The notes beneath the pieces are model-generated. The model did no database searches and had not been told where the DNA came from. It worked only from the letters and a program-made list of their open reading frames with translations. From Terriglobia bacterium (GTDB lineage: Bacteria > Acidobacteriota > Terriglobia > Terriglobales > Acidobacteriaceae), in the NCBI GenBank assembly GCA_020072815.1, contig JAIQGE010000004.1, forward strand, positions 62,001-126,000: DNA of 64,000 nt, in the 5' to 3' direction. Of the stretch, positions 34,581 through 43,771 are shown one piece after another. How positions within the stretch are numbered: the stretch's first letter is position 1; each line of letters opens with the position of its first letter. A program made the position numbers and the translations under genes.

Positions 34581-36176
34581 TTAACGAAGCGACTGCAACC
34601 TGAGGATCACCCCCAGAATGTTGGCCTGTATGCTATACGAGCCGTTCGAATATCGACCATACCGGTAGCGGCTGGTGAAGCCGTCTTCGTAGCCGCGCCG
34701 AAAACCCTCGCGAAAATAGTAGTTGTACTCGGCCTGGTCAACGTAATAACCCGTGTAGCCATAGTTGGCATCCTGGTAGGCGTAGGAAAGGCGGTAATTG
34801 GAGCGCCAGTGATCCAGCCGGTCCGCCCGTCCTGCCTGGTAGCCTTCCGCATAGCCATAGTTCACGGCCTGGCGCAGCAGGTCCGCGCCGTACTGGTTCG
34901 TCTGGTAATAGCGGGTCCCGCGCTTGTAACGATAGCTCGGTGCCGTGTAGAAGTACGGGTCACTATTGTAATCGTGGTCACGGTCCCGTTCGATGCGTGC
35001 TCGCTGCTCGCGCATGCGCTCCAGGTACCCTGACTGGAAACGGTACTGCTCCGCGCGTTTTTGTTGCTGCAGCGCCTCCGTGCGCTGTTGTATGACCTGC
35101 TGCTGCGCCTGCTGCTGGCTCTGGTGTTCACGGTACTGGTTCATGCGCTGCTGCTGCTGCGCAATGAGCTGCTGCTGACGCTCTTGCGGGAGCCGCTGTT
35201 GCTGCTGCGCTTTCTGTTGTTGTTGCTGCTGCGCTCTCTGCTGTTGTTGCTGCTGGCCTTTCTGCTGCTGGGCCTGCTGCTGCTGTTTCTGCTGCTCCGC
35301 GCGCTGTTTTTGCTGTTGGCCTTTTTGCTGCTCTGCTCGCTGTTGTTGTTGTTGCTGGCCCTTTTGCTGTTGGATCTGCTGTTGCTGTTTCTGCTCTGCG
35401 CGCTGCTGCTGTTGTTGCTGCTGGCCCCTCTGCTGCTGGATCTGCTCTTGCTGCTTCTGCTGCTCGGCGCGCTGTTGTTGCTGCTGTTGGCCTTTCTGCT
35501 GCTCTGCTCGCTGTTGTTGCTGTTGCTGCTGCGCTTTCTGTTGTTGCTGCTGTTGGCCTTTCTGCTGCTGAACCTGCTGTTGCTGCTTCTGCTGCTCCGC
35601 GCGCTGTTGCTGCTGGCCCTTTTGCTGTTGGATCTGCTCTTGCTGCTTCTGCTGCTCCGCGCGCTGCTGTTGTTGTTGGCCTTTTTGTTGCTGGAGCTGC
35701 TGTTGCTGTTTCTGCTGCTCCGCACGCTGCTGTTGTTGCTGTTGGCCCTTTTGCTGCTCGACGCGCTGTTGTTGTTGTTGCTGCTGGCCCTTTTGCTGCT
35801 CGGCGCGCTGCTGCTGTTGTTGCTGCTGGCCTTTCTGCTGCTCGGCGCGCTGTTGCTGTTGTTGCTGCTGGCCTTTTTGCTGCTGGATCTGCTCTTGCTG
35901 CTTCTGCTGCTCCGCGCGCCGTTGTTGTTGTTGTTGTTGCTGTTGGCCCCTCGGCGGTTGTTCGGGTTTAGCCTGCGGTTGTTCGGGCTTGGCTTGCGGT
36001 TGTTCGGGCGTGGCCTGCTTTTTGCCCCTTTGCTTTTCGGCCTGTTTTTCTTGCTGGGCTTGCTCGTCCTGTTTTTTCTGCTTTTCGTCCTGCTGGCTCT
36101 GTAGAGCATAGCCCGGAATGTTGGCGCCGATAAGACAGAAGAGAACTGCCGTGCTGATGATTCCGAATCGTTTCAT
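34581..36176 (-). CDS. Secreted polyglutamine-repeat protein with Tyr-rich C-terminal domain
   Basis: A 531-residue protein. Signal peptide (KRFGIISTAVLFCLIGANIPG), then a Lys/Glu/Gln charged stretch with three QPQAKPE repeats. From about residue 75 to 345 follows an array of Q-runs separated by RAEQQKGQ or RAEQQKQQEQIQQQ units (DNA 35150-35950). The final about 150 residues are globular-looking and rich in Tyr and Arg (YGYAEGYQAGRADRLDHW, then FREGFRRGYEDGFTSRYRYG). The domain is probably structural. The array is open in all minus frames, giving shadow ORFs on the opposite strand. Confidence 0.75.
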   Translation of the reverse strand: MKRFGIISTAVLFCLIGANIPGYALQSQQDEKQKKQDEQAQQEKQAEKQRGKKQATPEQPQAKPEQPQAKPEQPPRGQQQQQQQQRRAEQQKQQEQIQQQKGQQQQQQQRAEQQKGQQQQQQQRAEQQKGQQQQQQQRVEQQKGQQQQQQRAEQQKQQQQLQQQKGQQQQQRAEQQKQQEQIQQQKGQQQQRAEQQKQQQQVQQQKGQQQQQQKAQQQQQQQRAEQQKGQQQQQQRAEQQKQQEQIQQQRGQQQQQQQRAEQKQQQQIQQQKGQQQQQQRAEQQKGQQQKQRAEQQKQQQQAQQQKGQQQQQQRAQQQQQQKAQQQQRLPQERQQQLIAQQQQRMNQYREHQSQQQAQQQVIQQRTEALQQQKRAEQYRFQSGYLERMREQRARIERDRDHDYNSDPYFYTAPSYRYKRGTRYYQTNQYGADLLRQAVNYGYAEGYQAGRADRLDHWRSNYRLSYAYQDANYGYTGYYVDQAEYNYYFREGFRRGYEDGFTSRYRYGRYSNGSYSIQANILGVILRLQSLR

Positions 36177-36537
36177 GGGTCTTTGCCTTTCCGCGTATTC
36201 CAAACCCAACAATTTGCTCTGCAGCTTGTGCTGCGGCCTGCACCTTAGCGCCTGTGAGTGCGTTTCAGGAACGATTGGGCTGCGGCTGGCACCGCTACTC
36301 TACGCTATTCAAATCATGAAGACGGATTCAGATGTATGGATGTGACGCCAGTCACGCATCTTAGTGAGTCCGTCTTTGGAGCCGCGCATTGCGTGGCGAA
36401 ATGGTCTTCAATCAGGGTGCTGTTTGATGGACCAGTGCAAGCGCCACTCGCTTCATGAGTGTTGCCTCATGTTTAAGCTTAGGCGCAGCAGAGGTTATCG
36501 ACTGTATCCTTTTGAACAGTTCAAGGCCGGAAAGTTG
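36177..36537. other. Gap without a recognised gene
   Basis: 361 bp between the polyglutamine gene and the end of the S9 peptidase gene. No gene, repeat or terminator that I can support; it should hold the promoter of the polyglutamine protein near 36180-36280. Confidence 0.4.
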
Positions 36538-38670
36538 TTACTTGCCAATTCCCAACTGCGTGAGCATGAATGCGTAGTCGAACGCGATTTCATGGTAGCG
36601 GTCGTACCGCCCGGACGCTCCGCCGTGGCCGGCGGCCATGTTGGTCTTGAGCACAAGCACGTTCTTGTCGTCCTTAAGCGTGCGCAGCTTCGCCACATAC
36701 TTGGCCGGTTCCCAATACATGACCTGGCTGTCATTGAATGACGTCTTCACCAGGATCGTCGGGTATGAGCCTTTCTTCAGGTTGTCATACGGCGAATATT
36801 TCAGCATGTAGTCGTACGCGGGCTTCTCGTTGGGATTGCCCCACTCTTCGTACTCGCCCACGGTAAGCGGCAAAGTCGCGTCCAGCATGGTGTTCATCAC
36901 GTCCACAAAAGGCACGTGCGAAACCACCACCTTGAACAAATCAGGACGCAGGTTGGTGACGGCGCCCATGAGCAGTCCGCCGGCAGAGCCGCCTTCAATG
37001 GCGATCTTGTCGCGCGCGCCGAACTTGGCGGCCACCAGGTGCTCGGTGCAGGCGATGAAGTCAGTGAAGGTATTCATCTTGTTCATCATGCGGCCGGCAT
37101 CGTGCCAGGCCTTGCCCATGTCGCCGCCGCCACGTATGTGGGCGAAGGCCATGACCACGCCGCGGTCCATCAGCGATAAGCGCGTGGCGCTGAAGGTGAC
37201 GGGCAAGCTGAAGCCATAAGATCCGTAAGCGTAAACGTACAGCGGGTTGGAGCCGTCCGCCTTCTTCAGGTCTTTGCGATAGACCACGGAGATAGGCACC
37301 TTGACGCCGTCCTGCGCCGTGGCCCACACGCGCTCGGAAGTGTACTTGGAAGGATCGTAGCCGCCGGGGACTTCCGTCTGCTTGAGCAGCGTGGAGCTGT
37401 GCTTTTCCACGTCATAGTCAAACACCGAAGCCGGCGTGACCAGCGACTGGTAGGAATAACGGAACAACTTGGTCTTGAATTCGCGATTCACCTGCGGAAA
37501 CGCGGCGTACACCGGTTCGGTGTAGGCGATGCGTTTTTTCTCTCCGCTGGCCAGGTTCACGACGGTCAGCTCCGGCAAACCGTTTTCGCGTTCGGCCAGA
37601 ACGTAGAAGTCTTCGAACATTTCAATGCCGCTCAACATCACGTCCGGGCGGACGGGGATGATTTCCTTCCAGTTTTCCTTAAACGGCGCGCTCACCGGAG
37701 CTTTGACCAGGCGGAAGTTGCGGCCTTTGTCATTGGCGCGGATGAAGAACTCGTCGCCGTGATTGTCCACGTAGTATTCAACGCCCTGCTGGCGCTCGGC
37801 GATCACTATCCACTTGGCCGCGGGCTTGGCGGCGTCAATGTAGCGGAATTCAGAAGTCGTGTGGCTGCCGCTCTCCAGCAGCAAATACCGGCCGCTGCGC
37901 GTCTTGCGCACGCCAACCTCAAACCGCTCGTCGGACTCTTCAAAGATCAGCGCGTCGTGGGGCGCGGTGCTGCTCAAGCTGTGGCGATACATGCGGTATT
38001 GCCGCTTCGTCTGCTCGTCTTCCACCGTATAGAAAATGGTCTGGTTGTCATTGGCCCAGGCGATGGAGCCGACGCGCTCGGCCAGGGCGGCGGAATCTTT
38101 TCCCGTACGCAGGTCGCGGACGTAGAGTTTGTACTGGCGGAAGCCGGTGTTGTCGGTGGAGTAGGCCAGCAGGTTGCCGTCGTCGCTGACCTCAAACCCG
38201 CCCAGCGACATGAACGCCTGCCCCTTGGCCAGCTCGTTCACGTCCACAACGATGGATTCGGCGGCGTCCAGGCTCCCTTTCTTGCGGCAGTAGATCGGGT
38301 ACTGCTGGCCCTTTTCCCAGCGCGAGTAATAAAAATATTCGCCCTGTTTGTAGGGAACGTTGACGTCAGTCTCCTTGAGGTGGCTGATCATCTCGTCATA
38401 GAGCTTCTGCTGCAGACCTTCAGTGGACTTCATGACGGAGTCGGTGTAGGCGTTCTCCGCATTTAGATACTGGGCGACCTCCGGATTCGCTTTGTCGCGC
38501 AGCCAGCGATAGTCGTCCACCAGCGTGCCGCCATTGACGTGGTTCTCCGTGTGGACTTTCTTGGCCACAGGCGGAGCCGGAGCGGCGGCTGTTGCGCTGC
38601 CGGCTTTTTTATCGTCTGCGTTTGCGAATGTACTCATGAGGATGAACAGGACAACCAGAGATTTTTTCAT
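36538..38670 (-). CDS. Secreted S9 prolyl oligopeptidase family peptidase (oligopeptidase B-like)
   Basis: A 710-residue serine peptidase with signal peptide (KKSLVVLFILMSTFANA). An N-terminal seven-bladed propeller (YKQGEYFYYSRWEKGQQYPI is characteristic of PtrB/POP) is followed by an alpha/beta hydrolase domain. The nucleophile is in EGGSAGGLLMGAV, the Asp near LVKTSFNDSQVMY, and the His in NMAAGHGGASGRYDRY. It should cleave short peptides in the periplasm after Pro or basic residues; the exact specificity is uncertain. It stands alone. Confidence 0.9.
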   Translation of the reverse strand: MKKSLVVLFILMSTFANADDKKAGSATAAAPAPPVAKKVHTENHVNGGTLVDDYRWLRDKANPEVAQYLNAENAYTDSVMKSTEGLQQKLYDEMISHLKETDVNVPYKQGEYFYYSRWEKGQQYPIYCRKKGSLDAAESIVVDVNELAKGQAFMSLGGFEVSDDGNLLAYSTDNTGFRQYKLYVRDLRTGKDSAALAERVGSIAWANDNQTIFYTVEDEQTKRQYRMYRHSLSSTAPHDALIFEESDERFEVGVRKTRSGRYLLLESGSHTTSEFRYIDAAKPAAKWIVIAERQQGVEYYVDNHGDEFFIRANDKGRNFRLVKAPVSAPFKENWKEIIPVRPDVMLSGIEMFEDFYVLAERENGLPELTVVNLASGEKKRIAYTEPVYAAFPQVNREFKTKLFRYSYQSLVTPASVFDYDVEKHSSTLLKQTEVPGGYDPSKYTSERVWATAQDGVKVPISVVYRKDLKKADGSNPLYVYAYGSYGFSLPVTFSATRLSLMDRGVVMAFAHIRGGGDMGKAWHDAGRMMNKMNTFTDFIACTEHLVAAKFGARDKIAIEGGSAGGLLMGAVTNLRPDLFKVVVSHVPFVDVMNTMLDATLPLTVGEYEEWGNPNEKPAYDYMLKYSPYDNLKKGSYPTILVKTSFNDSQVMYWEPAKYVAKLRTLKDDKNVLVLKTNMAAGHGGASGRYDRYHEIAFDYAFMLTQLGIGK

Positions 38671-38737
38671 AGATCCGCCTTTTGCGAGGAAGGTGGGCTG
38701 GAGGATTATAGCAAGTACGGAAACAACCTTGAAAAGC

Positions 38738-38770
38738 TCACCACAGAGGGCACAGAGGGAACACGGAGGC
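38738..38770. repeat. Single ACCACAGAGGGCACAGAGG repeat arm
   Basis: One copy of the CCACRGAGG-CACRGAG family in the gap between the divergent S9 peptidase and the MerR gene, without a facing arm. Confidence 0.6.
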
Positions 38771-38826
38771 TAAGTGCGGAGATCAGATGATCCGCCAAAG
38801 TAACGCCTATAGTAGAAAAATAACTC

Positions 38827-38857
38827 TTGAGCCTGACCTTACGTCAGCCCCGATGAT
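38827..38857 (+). promoter_or_regulatory. MerR-type promoter with 19-bp spacer and dyad
   Basis: TTGAGC (38827-38832) and GATGAT (38852-38857) are separated by 19 bp, the overlong spacer typical of MerR-controlled promoters. Centred in it is CTGAC-CTTAC-GTCAG, a perfect 5-bp-arm dyad (38833-38847). It precedes the merR start at 38879. Confidence 0.6.
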
Positions 38858-38878
38858 GATGGAGAGAGACGGCAACCG

Positions 38879-39592
38879 ATGTACAAAGTCAAAGAATTCG
38901 CCGAGAAGGCCGGGGTCACTGTACGCACCCTTCACCACTACGACCGGCTGGGGCTGCTGAAGCCCAGCGGACGTAGCAGCGCGGGCTACCGCCTGTACGC
39001 CGATCGCGACTTCGTCCGCCTGCAGCAGATTGTGACTTTGAAGTTCATCGGACTGCCTCTCAAGGACATCAAGGCCTTGCTGGATTCCAGCGACCTGGAC
39101 CTGAAAGCAACGCTTCGCCTGCAACGCCGGCTGCTCACGGAAAAACGCCGGCAGTTGGAGACGGCCATTGCGGCCATCGCAGAGGCCGAAGCCGAGGCGG
39201 AGCGGGCCATCGCGTCCAGCCGCGCGCCGGACCTGGCGGCCTTGAAGAAAATCATCGAGGTGATGGAAAGGCAGAACGATATGGAATGGACAAAAAAATA
39301 TTACAGCGAAGAAGCGCAGGCCAAGATCGTCGAGCGGGCGCGGACCTTTACGCCAGAAATGCAAGCCAAAGTGACGCAGGACTGGAACGAACTGATTCGC
39401 GATGTGGAGTCGGCCATCAGCAACCATGAAGACCCGGCCGGCGCCAAAGCGCGCAAGCTGGCGGAACGATGGGTGGGCCTGCTGAGCGGCTTTACCGGCG
39501 GCGATCCCGAAGTACAGAAAGGGCTGAACAAGCTCTACTCTGACCCAGGAGGCTGCCCGCCAGCTTCAAGAAGCCATGGAGCGATGAAGTAG
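38879..39592 (+). CDS. MerR-family regulator with TipAS-like domain, C-terminus frameshifted
   Basis: A 237-residue regulator. The MerR helix-turn-helix (MYKVKEFAEKAGVTVRTLHH, then YDRLGLLKPSGRSSAGYRLY) is followed by a long dimerisation helix and a TipAS-like ligand domain (NDMEWTKKYYSEEAQAKI, then GGDPEVQKGLNKLYSD). After YSD the frame reads PGGCPPASRSHGAMK and stops. A different frame right there reads PASFKKPWSDEVEAFIRK and runs to a stop at 39640-39642, which is what the TipAS ending should look like. A one-base deletion (or assembly error) between 39544 and 39556 explains it. Confidence 0.8.
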   Translation: MYKVKEFAEKAGVTVRTLHHYDRLGLLKPSGRSSAGYRLYADRDFVRLQQIVTLKFIGLPLKDIKALLDSSDLDLKATLRLQRRLLTEKRRQLETAIAAIAEAEAEAERAIASSRAPDLAALKKIIEVMERQNDMEWTKKYYSEEAQAKIVERARTFTPEMQAKVTQDWNELIRDVESAISNHEDPAGAKARKLAERWVGLLSGFTGGDPEVQKGLNKLYSDPGGCPPASRSHGAMK

Positions 39593-39656
39593 AGGCGTTC
39601 ATCCGGAAAGCCAGGGCGGCACACAAGATTTCGTGCGCTTAGTCAGAGAAAACAAT

Positions 39657-39735
39657 AAACCACAAAGGACACGAAGGAGCACGAAGGGCAAGCAGGACAA
39701 ACGGCCCGCGTTATCCCTTTGTGGCCTTTGTGGTC
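39657..39735. repeat. Facing repeat arms after merR
   Basis: The left arm (39657-39692, AACCACAAAGGACACGAAGG words) faces the right arm (39714-39735, CCTTTGTGGCCTTTGTGGT) with a centre of about 20 nt. It lies between convergent genes. Confidence 0.7.
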
Positions 39736-39811
39736 AATCGCTTTTGCCGGGTTCTTTGCCGGCGCGCAACGCTATTCCCTTTTCCAGGAGAGAGCGAAGG
39801 AATATCTGCGC

Positions 39812-40582
39812 TCACGGCGTGGACTTGCCGGGCTTTCCCGCTTTTTGCTTTTGGATCGTGAATTCCATCTCCGGGTAACTGGGGGCAACCTGCAAGAAGC
39901 CTGCGTGCGAGAGCGCAGCAGGTGCGGCGAGAGTCGCCAGGCGCTGGCCGTTTTGGCTGTCGCTCAGGTAGAGCATCAAGCCGGCATCGTGGGAGAGAGG
40001 TGCCCACGTCGGATCGCTGGCGAAGTCAGGCAACTCCACCGTGAACGATCCATCCGCGTCCACCGACGCCTTGCCCAAGGCAAAGGGAGATATGGCGCCC
40101 TTCGAGATACCAAAAAACTTCTGCGCCCAGGAGCAAACGTAAAGGGCCTCAAGCTGCAGAGTTTTGCCTGCAAGCGCGGGCTGCGCCAGCGCGGACGCGG
40201 CAGCCTTGCCCCGCAATTCGACAGTGGAGAGTTTCTGGCACTGGAATTCGGCCTGGCGGTTACTGGAAAGATCGTCAACGCTGATGGTGACGAACTGGCA
40301 GCCTGGCGCGTACAAAATGGCCCGCAAACTCCGCGGGGACTTCCCTTGACTCCCGCCCTTCAAGACGATGTTGTTGCCATCAGCCTGTGTAATCGTGTTG
40401 GAGAGATGCTTGCCCGCGTCATCGGTGAGCAGGTAACGCGCCTGCACATCTTTGGCCAGCGTGGGAGCATTCACGGAGATGGTAAAAATGTCTTCACTGA
40501 CGCCGGCTTGCTGGGCCAGGCAAAACGCGGGGAATGCTAAAAAGAGAGCGGAAGTAAGAAGCTGAGGCAGATGAAATTTCAT
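39812..40582 (-). CDS. Secreted hypothetical protein
   Basis: A protein of about 256 residues from ATG 40582 (GAGG upstream) with signal KFHLPQLLTSALFLAFPAFCLA. The mature part looks like a beta-rich protein (FTISVNAPTLAKDVQARYLL, then LRAILYAPGCQFVTISVDDL) and ends in a Lys/Pro tail. Three cysteines may form disulphides. Family not recognised; the upstream in-frame extension of 32 residues is rejected because it lacks signal features. Confidence 0.6.
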   Translation of the reverse strand: MKFHLPQLLTSALFLAFPAFCLAQQAGVSEDIFTISVNAPTLAKDVQARYLLTDDAGKHLSNTITQADGNNIVLKGGSQGKSPRSLRAILYAPGCQFVTISVDDLSSNRQAEFQCQKLSTVELRGKAAASALAQPALAGKTLQLEALYVCSWAQKFFGISKGAISPFALGKASVDADGSFTVELPDFASDPTWAPLSHDAGLMLYLSDSQNGQRLATLAAPAALSHAGFLQVAPSYPEMEFTIQKQKAGKPGKSTP

Positions 40583-40798
40583 TTCTTGCACCTCGCAGCC
40601 ATTATCGCGCAAAGCGGACCGGGTTGAAGATTTATTGTGCCGGGATGCAGTAGACGGCGCTCCCGCCGGACGGGTCACCCCCCCAGGCCGCGAACGTCCG
40701 CTGCAACGCGAATCTACGAAGAGTTTTTGCGGCGAACATTCGTGGCCATAGTAAGGTTGCTTTCATCCATCGTTGTTTTTATCAATCAAGGTCCGGTT

Positions 40799-41674
40799 TC
40801 AGTTTTGCGTGCGGGTAAGTTGCATGCGGAAGCTCAGCAGGTTGACGCACACGTTGCCAGAGACGGTGTCGTTCCAGGTGCCCTGCAGGGTGCCGTTTTG
40901 CAGCCCGTTGACTTTGTTTGGATTGTAGGTCGCAAAGGTGGTAAAGAACGCGCAGAAAATATTGTTCTGATAGTGTGTTGTGGAAGCGCTGGTGGTCGCC
41001 GAACAATTGAAAGTATTCTGCCAGCTATCGGACGCCAGGAACCAACCTGACCCGGTGAACCAGGTCAGGTTCTCCCCTCCCAGGATTCCGGTTACGCAAT
41101 TGCCTGCGCCGCTCCACCTCCAAGTGGTGCTGTTCTGATCAGAATTTACCGTGATATTGATAGGATCGACCCACCAGGTTTTCAAAAAGCCGGCACTCTG
41201 CACGGTGGCCAGCGCCAGGGCCCCGCCAGGTTGATGGGCCAAAGGCTTACCCGCACCGGTACGGACCGGCACTGCGCTCAACGAATTTTCCGAGGTGTTG
41301 GCCAGATTCGCCGATTCAGCAGGCGTCAGCTCGGCAATCTCCGCCGGTTGTCCAACTTCAAACTGCGCGGCGCAGGTGTTGTTGGCCGCATCGACACTGA
41401 TCTCCGATACCCTGTGCGCTTCGATGGCCTTTTGGCCGGGCGCCAGGGAAAGAGAAAAGCGGCATGTATCCGGAACCACCGTCTGCGTGGTGGGGTCTAT
41501 CTGCACCATGTTGGAGGGCACAAAAATACCGGAGAGTGTGGTGGTGATGGGGTTTACCAGAGGCCGGTCAATCTGCGGCTGTCCTGTCTGGTTCTGTGAC
41601 GCCTGGGCCAAGCACGTAAGCGGCAAGAGAAATACTGTCGCCAACAAGGAGAGAATTGTTGCTCTTGTTTTCAT
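40799..41674 (-). CDS. Secreted hypothetical protein
   Basis: A 291-residue exported protein (signal KTRATILSLLATVFLLPLTCLAQ). The mature chain is rich in Asn, Thr, Gln and Ser with few Lys, resembling extracellular beta proteins. Segments such as WWVDPINITVNSDQNSTTW and WFTGSGWFLASDSWQNTFN suggest an immunoglobulin-like or lectin-like fold. No motif to assign a function. Isolated gene. Confidence 0.55.
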   Translation of the reverse strand: MKTRATILSLLATVFLLPLTCLAQASQNQTGQPQIDRPLVNPITTTLSGIFVPSNMVQIDPTTQTVVPDTCRFSLSLAPGQKAIEAHRVSEISVDAANNTCAAQFEVGQPAEIAELTPAESANLANTSENSLSAVPVRTGAGKPLAHQPGGALALATVQSAGFLKTWWVDPINITVNSDQNSTTWRWSGAGNCVTGILGGENLTWFTGSGWFLASDSWQNTFNCSATTSASTTHYQNNIFCAFFTTFATYNPNKVNGLQNGTLQGTWNDTVSGNVCVNLLSFRMQLTRTQN

Positions 41675-42150
41675 TGTGGTTTTTCCTTTTCAAAACCACA
41701 TGCGCGGTTTGATGCAGTTTTTGGAATTGTCCTATCCGGAAAGCCAATATAAGTTTCACTTATGAACCGTTTCGGGAAGCCATTTCGGGAAAATCAAATG
41801 CGGCTGGCGAATGCGAAGAGGTAATCGCTAAGAGTTTTCTTAGCAGCGCGCTGGCATCATCCTGCACCCGACATCATGTATACAGGCCGGAAAAGTAAAC
41901 CAGGAAGGTCATGGCTATCGAGGCCAGGACTGGCATCAGACTCAGGGGCAGCCATACTCGGGCGTCGCGCCAGGGAAGTCTGACCAAAGCGATGACGGCG
42001 GGGCTGGCGATAGCCAGAGCGAACAAGTTGCTGGACCGCGATCACAGAGCAATCGCCAGGAAGATATATAGAAGGAAAAGCGCGACGATTCCTGAAGTCT
42101 TCAAACCGCGCAGCTAAAGGCCGGAGGCTAACTGCTAAAGACTGGTTTCC
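41675..42150. pseudogene. Gap with possible remnant of a small membrane protein
   Basis: No intact gene in this 476-bp gap. On the minus strand, one frame from a TTG at 42104 to a TGA at 41874 reads as membrane protein: VALFLLYIFLAIAL, then an in-frame TGA, then NLFALAIASPAVIALVRLPW and WLPLSLMPVLASIAMTFLVY. Two to three hydrophobic segments broken by one stop suggest a decayed gene. There is no good ribosome binding site. Confidence 0.35.
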
Positions 42151-42744
42151 TTACGACAGGTTCAGCGCCCGCTTGAACGTTCCCCGCTCTTTCTGGATTT
42201 TTTCCTGCAGCAGCGTGATGGCATAGATCAACTGCTCAGGACGGGGCGGGCAGCCGGGGACGTAGACGTCCACGGGGATCACCTGGTTCACGCCTTGCAC
42301 CAACGCGTAATTGTTGAACACGCCGCCGGAGGTGGCGCAGGCGCCCATGGAGATCACCCACTTGGGTTCCGGCATCTGCTCCCAGAGCTGGCGGATGACC
42401 GGCGCCATTTTCTGCGAGACTCGTCCGGCGATGATCATGAGGTCGGATTGACGGGGCGACGGGCGGAACACCTCCGCGCCGAAGCGGGCGATATCGAAAC
42501 GCGACGCGCCCATGGCCATCATTTCAATGGCGCAGCAGGCCAGGCCGAACGTCATGGGCCAGATGGAGCTCTTGCGCATCCAGTTGACTACGTTGTCCAG
42601 CGAGGTCAGGACCACGCCCTGCGGCTGTTCGTTGCCGAACAGCAGGTTGCGCATGCTTGTGGCGTCGGCTTCGCCGGCGGTGTTCTCAAAGCGGTGAGTC
42701 AGCATTTCACGCTCGGCGTGCTTGTCAATCAGATGGTCGCTCAT
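42151..42744 (-). CDS. nuoB: NADH-quinone oxidoreductase subunit B, isolated
   Basis: A 197-residue NuoB/NDUFS7 protein that holds the N2 [4Fe-4S] cluster in the connecting arm of complex I. Cluster ligands are visible: the vicinal pair in [15 protein letters not shown], the Cys in [11 protein letters not shown] and the Cys in [13 protein letters not shown]. The N-terminal 40 residues are longer than in many bacteria. No other nuo gene flanks it (neighbours are a secreted protein and a methyltransferase), which is unusual because nuoB normally sits in a nuoA-N operon. Confidence 0.95.
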   Translation of the reverse strand: MSDHLIDKHAEREMLTHRFENTAGEADATSMRNLLFGNEQPQGVVLTSLDNVVNWMRKSSIWPMTFGLACCAIEMMAMGASRFDIARFGAEVFRPSPRQSDLMIIAGRVSQKMAPVIRQLWEQMPEPKWVISMGACATSGGVFNNYALVQGVNQVIPVDVYVPGCPPRPEQLIYAITLLQEKIQKERGTFKRALNLS

Positions 42745-42796
42745 GGCTGGCTCTATTGTAATTGGATGGTGGCGGGGTTGGGAAGGAGCTACAAAA

Positions 42797-42838
42797 GATC
42801 GGGCGATCGCTCGTGATCGGGCGATCTGGTGATCTGAA
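42797..42838. repeat. GATCGGGCGATC-type short repeat
   Basis: Words GATCGGGCGATC, GTGATCGGGCGATC and TGGTGATCTG follow one another with a period near 9 nt, upstream of the methyltransferase start. Same layout as other short-period families in the window but a different word. Confidence 0.55.
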
Positions 42839-42899
42839 AGCCAACTGCAAGGTCGGTTCGCGCGGCTCCTTCCTGCCCGACTCCTGTAAGATACGTCGC

Positions 42900-43667
42900 A
42901 TGGATTCCCACAACGCCCGCATCCTCGACCAGTTCACCCGCCAGGCGGTGCCGTTTTCGCAGTCGCCCAGCGTCAGCAACCAGGAAGCGCTGAGCAACAT
43001 CGTTAAAGCGGCAGAAGCCGGGCCAACCGACACTTCCCTGGACGTCGCCTGCGGACCGGGGCTGCTGGTGTGCGCGTTCGCCCGGGTCGTACGCTTTGCG
43101 ACGGGGATTGACCTGACTCCGGCCATGCTGGAACAGGCGCGCAGGCTGCAGCAAGAGCAGGGGCTGACCAACGTGAGCTGGCAGCAGGGCGACGTGACCT
43201 CACTTCCCTACCCGGCTGAGCATTTTTCCATCGTGAGCTCGCGATTTGCATTCCATCACTTGCAGGACCCGCTGGCGGTTCTGAAAGAAAAGAAACGGGT
43301 ATGCAAGCCCGGCGGACGCGTGGTGGTGGCGGACATGGCGCCGCGCCCGGAGAAAGCCGCGGCTTTAAACGCGGAAGAGATTCTGCGCGACCCTTCGCAC
43401 GTCCGCGCCATGCCGGAAGAAGAGCTGCTGGGGTTGTTCGCCCAGGCCGGCTTGCCGGAGCCGCGCGTCACACGCTATCGCGTGGAGTGCGAGTTGGAAG
43501 ACTTGCTCTCACGTTCGTTCCCCAATGAAGGCGACGCCGACCGCATCCGCCAGATCTTTGCCGATTCCATCGAAAACGACGCTCTTGACCTAAACACCAG
43601 AAAAGCAAACGGCGTGATCTACTACAGTTTTCCCGTGGCGGTGATGGTGGCGAGGAAGAGCAGCTAG
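42900..43667 (+). CDS. Class I SAM-dependent methyltransferase (UbiE/Methyltransf_11 type)
   Basis: A protein of about 255 residues. It has SAM motif [18 protein letters not shown], acidic [18 protein letters not shown], motif II region [19 protein letters not shown] and post-motif [10 protein letters not shown], followed by [19 protein letters not shown]. This pattern fits UbiE/COQ5-like enzymes, but the substrate cannot be told. Start ATG 42900; the longer in-frame start at 42762 runs through a repeat. Confidence 0.85.
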   Translation: MDSHNARILDQFTRQAVPFSQSPSVSNQEALSNIVKAAEAGPTDTSLDVACGPGLLVCAFARVVRFATGIDLTPAMLEQARRLQQEQGLTNVSWQQGDVTSLPYPAEHFSIVSSRFAFHHLQDPLAVLKEKKRVCKPGGRVVVADMAPRPEKAAALNAEEILRDPSHVRAMPEEELLGLFAQAGLPEPRVTRYRVECELEDLLSRSFPNEGDADRIRQIFADSIENDALDLNTRKANGVIYYSFPVAVMVARKSS

Positions 43668-43715
43668 CAAATAGCAACTGGCAAATAGCCAGTTAGCCAT
43701 TAGCACTTAGAGGTC
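43663..43715. repeat. AGCAAATAGCAACTGGC-type repeat
   Basis: A run of TAGCAAATAGCAACTGGCAA words with a small internal inverted repeat (CTGGCAAATAGCCAG). It lies directly at the end of the methyltransferase gene and overlaps its stop codon region. Confidence 0.55.
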
Positions 43716-43771
43716 GAGGCCAATTGCTGGTCTCTGAATCCTTCATCTCGGCAAAGCATCACATAATCTTC

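Noticed and set aside
35061-36109. Poly-leucine and poly-serine/asparagine ORFs over the glutamine repeat
   Set aside because: Frame shadows of the CAG/CAA array; only the Gln frame has a signal peptide and a globular C-terminus.
41874-42104. Selenoprotein using the in-frame TGA
   Set aside because: No selenocysteine-insertion hairpin behind the TGA and no family with Sec at that place.
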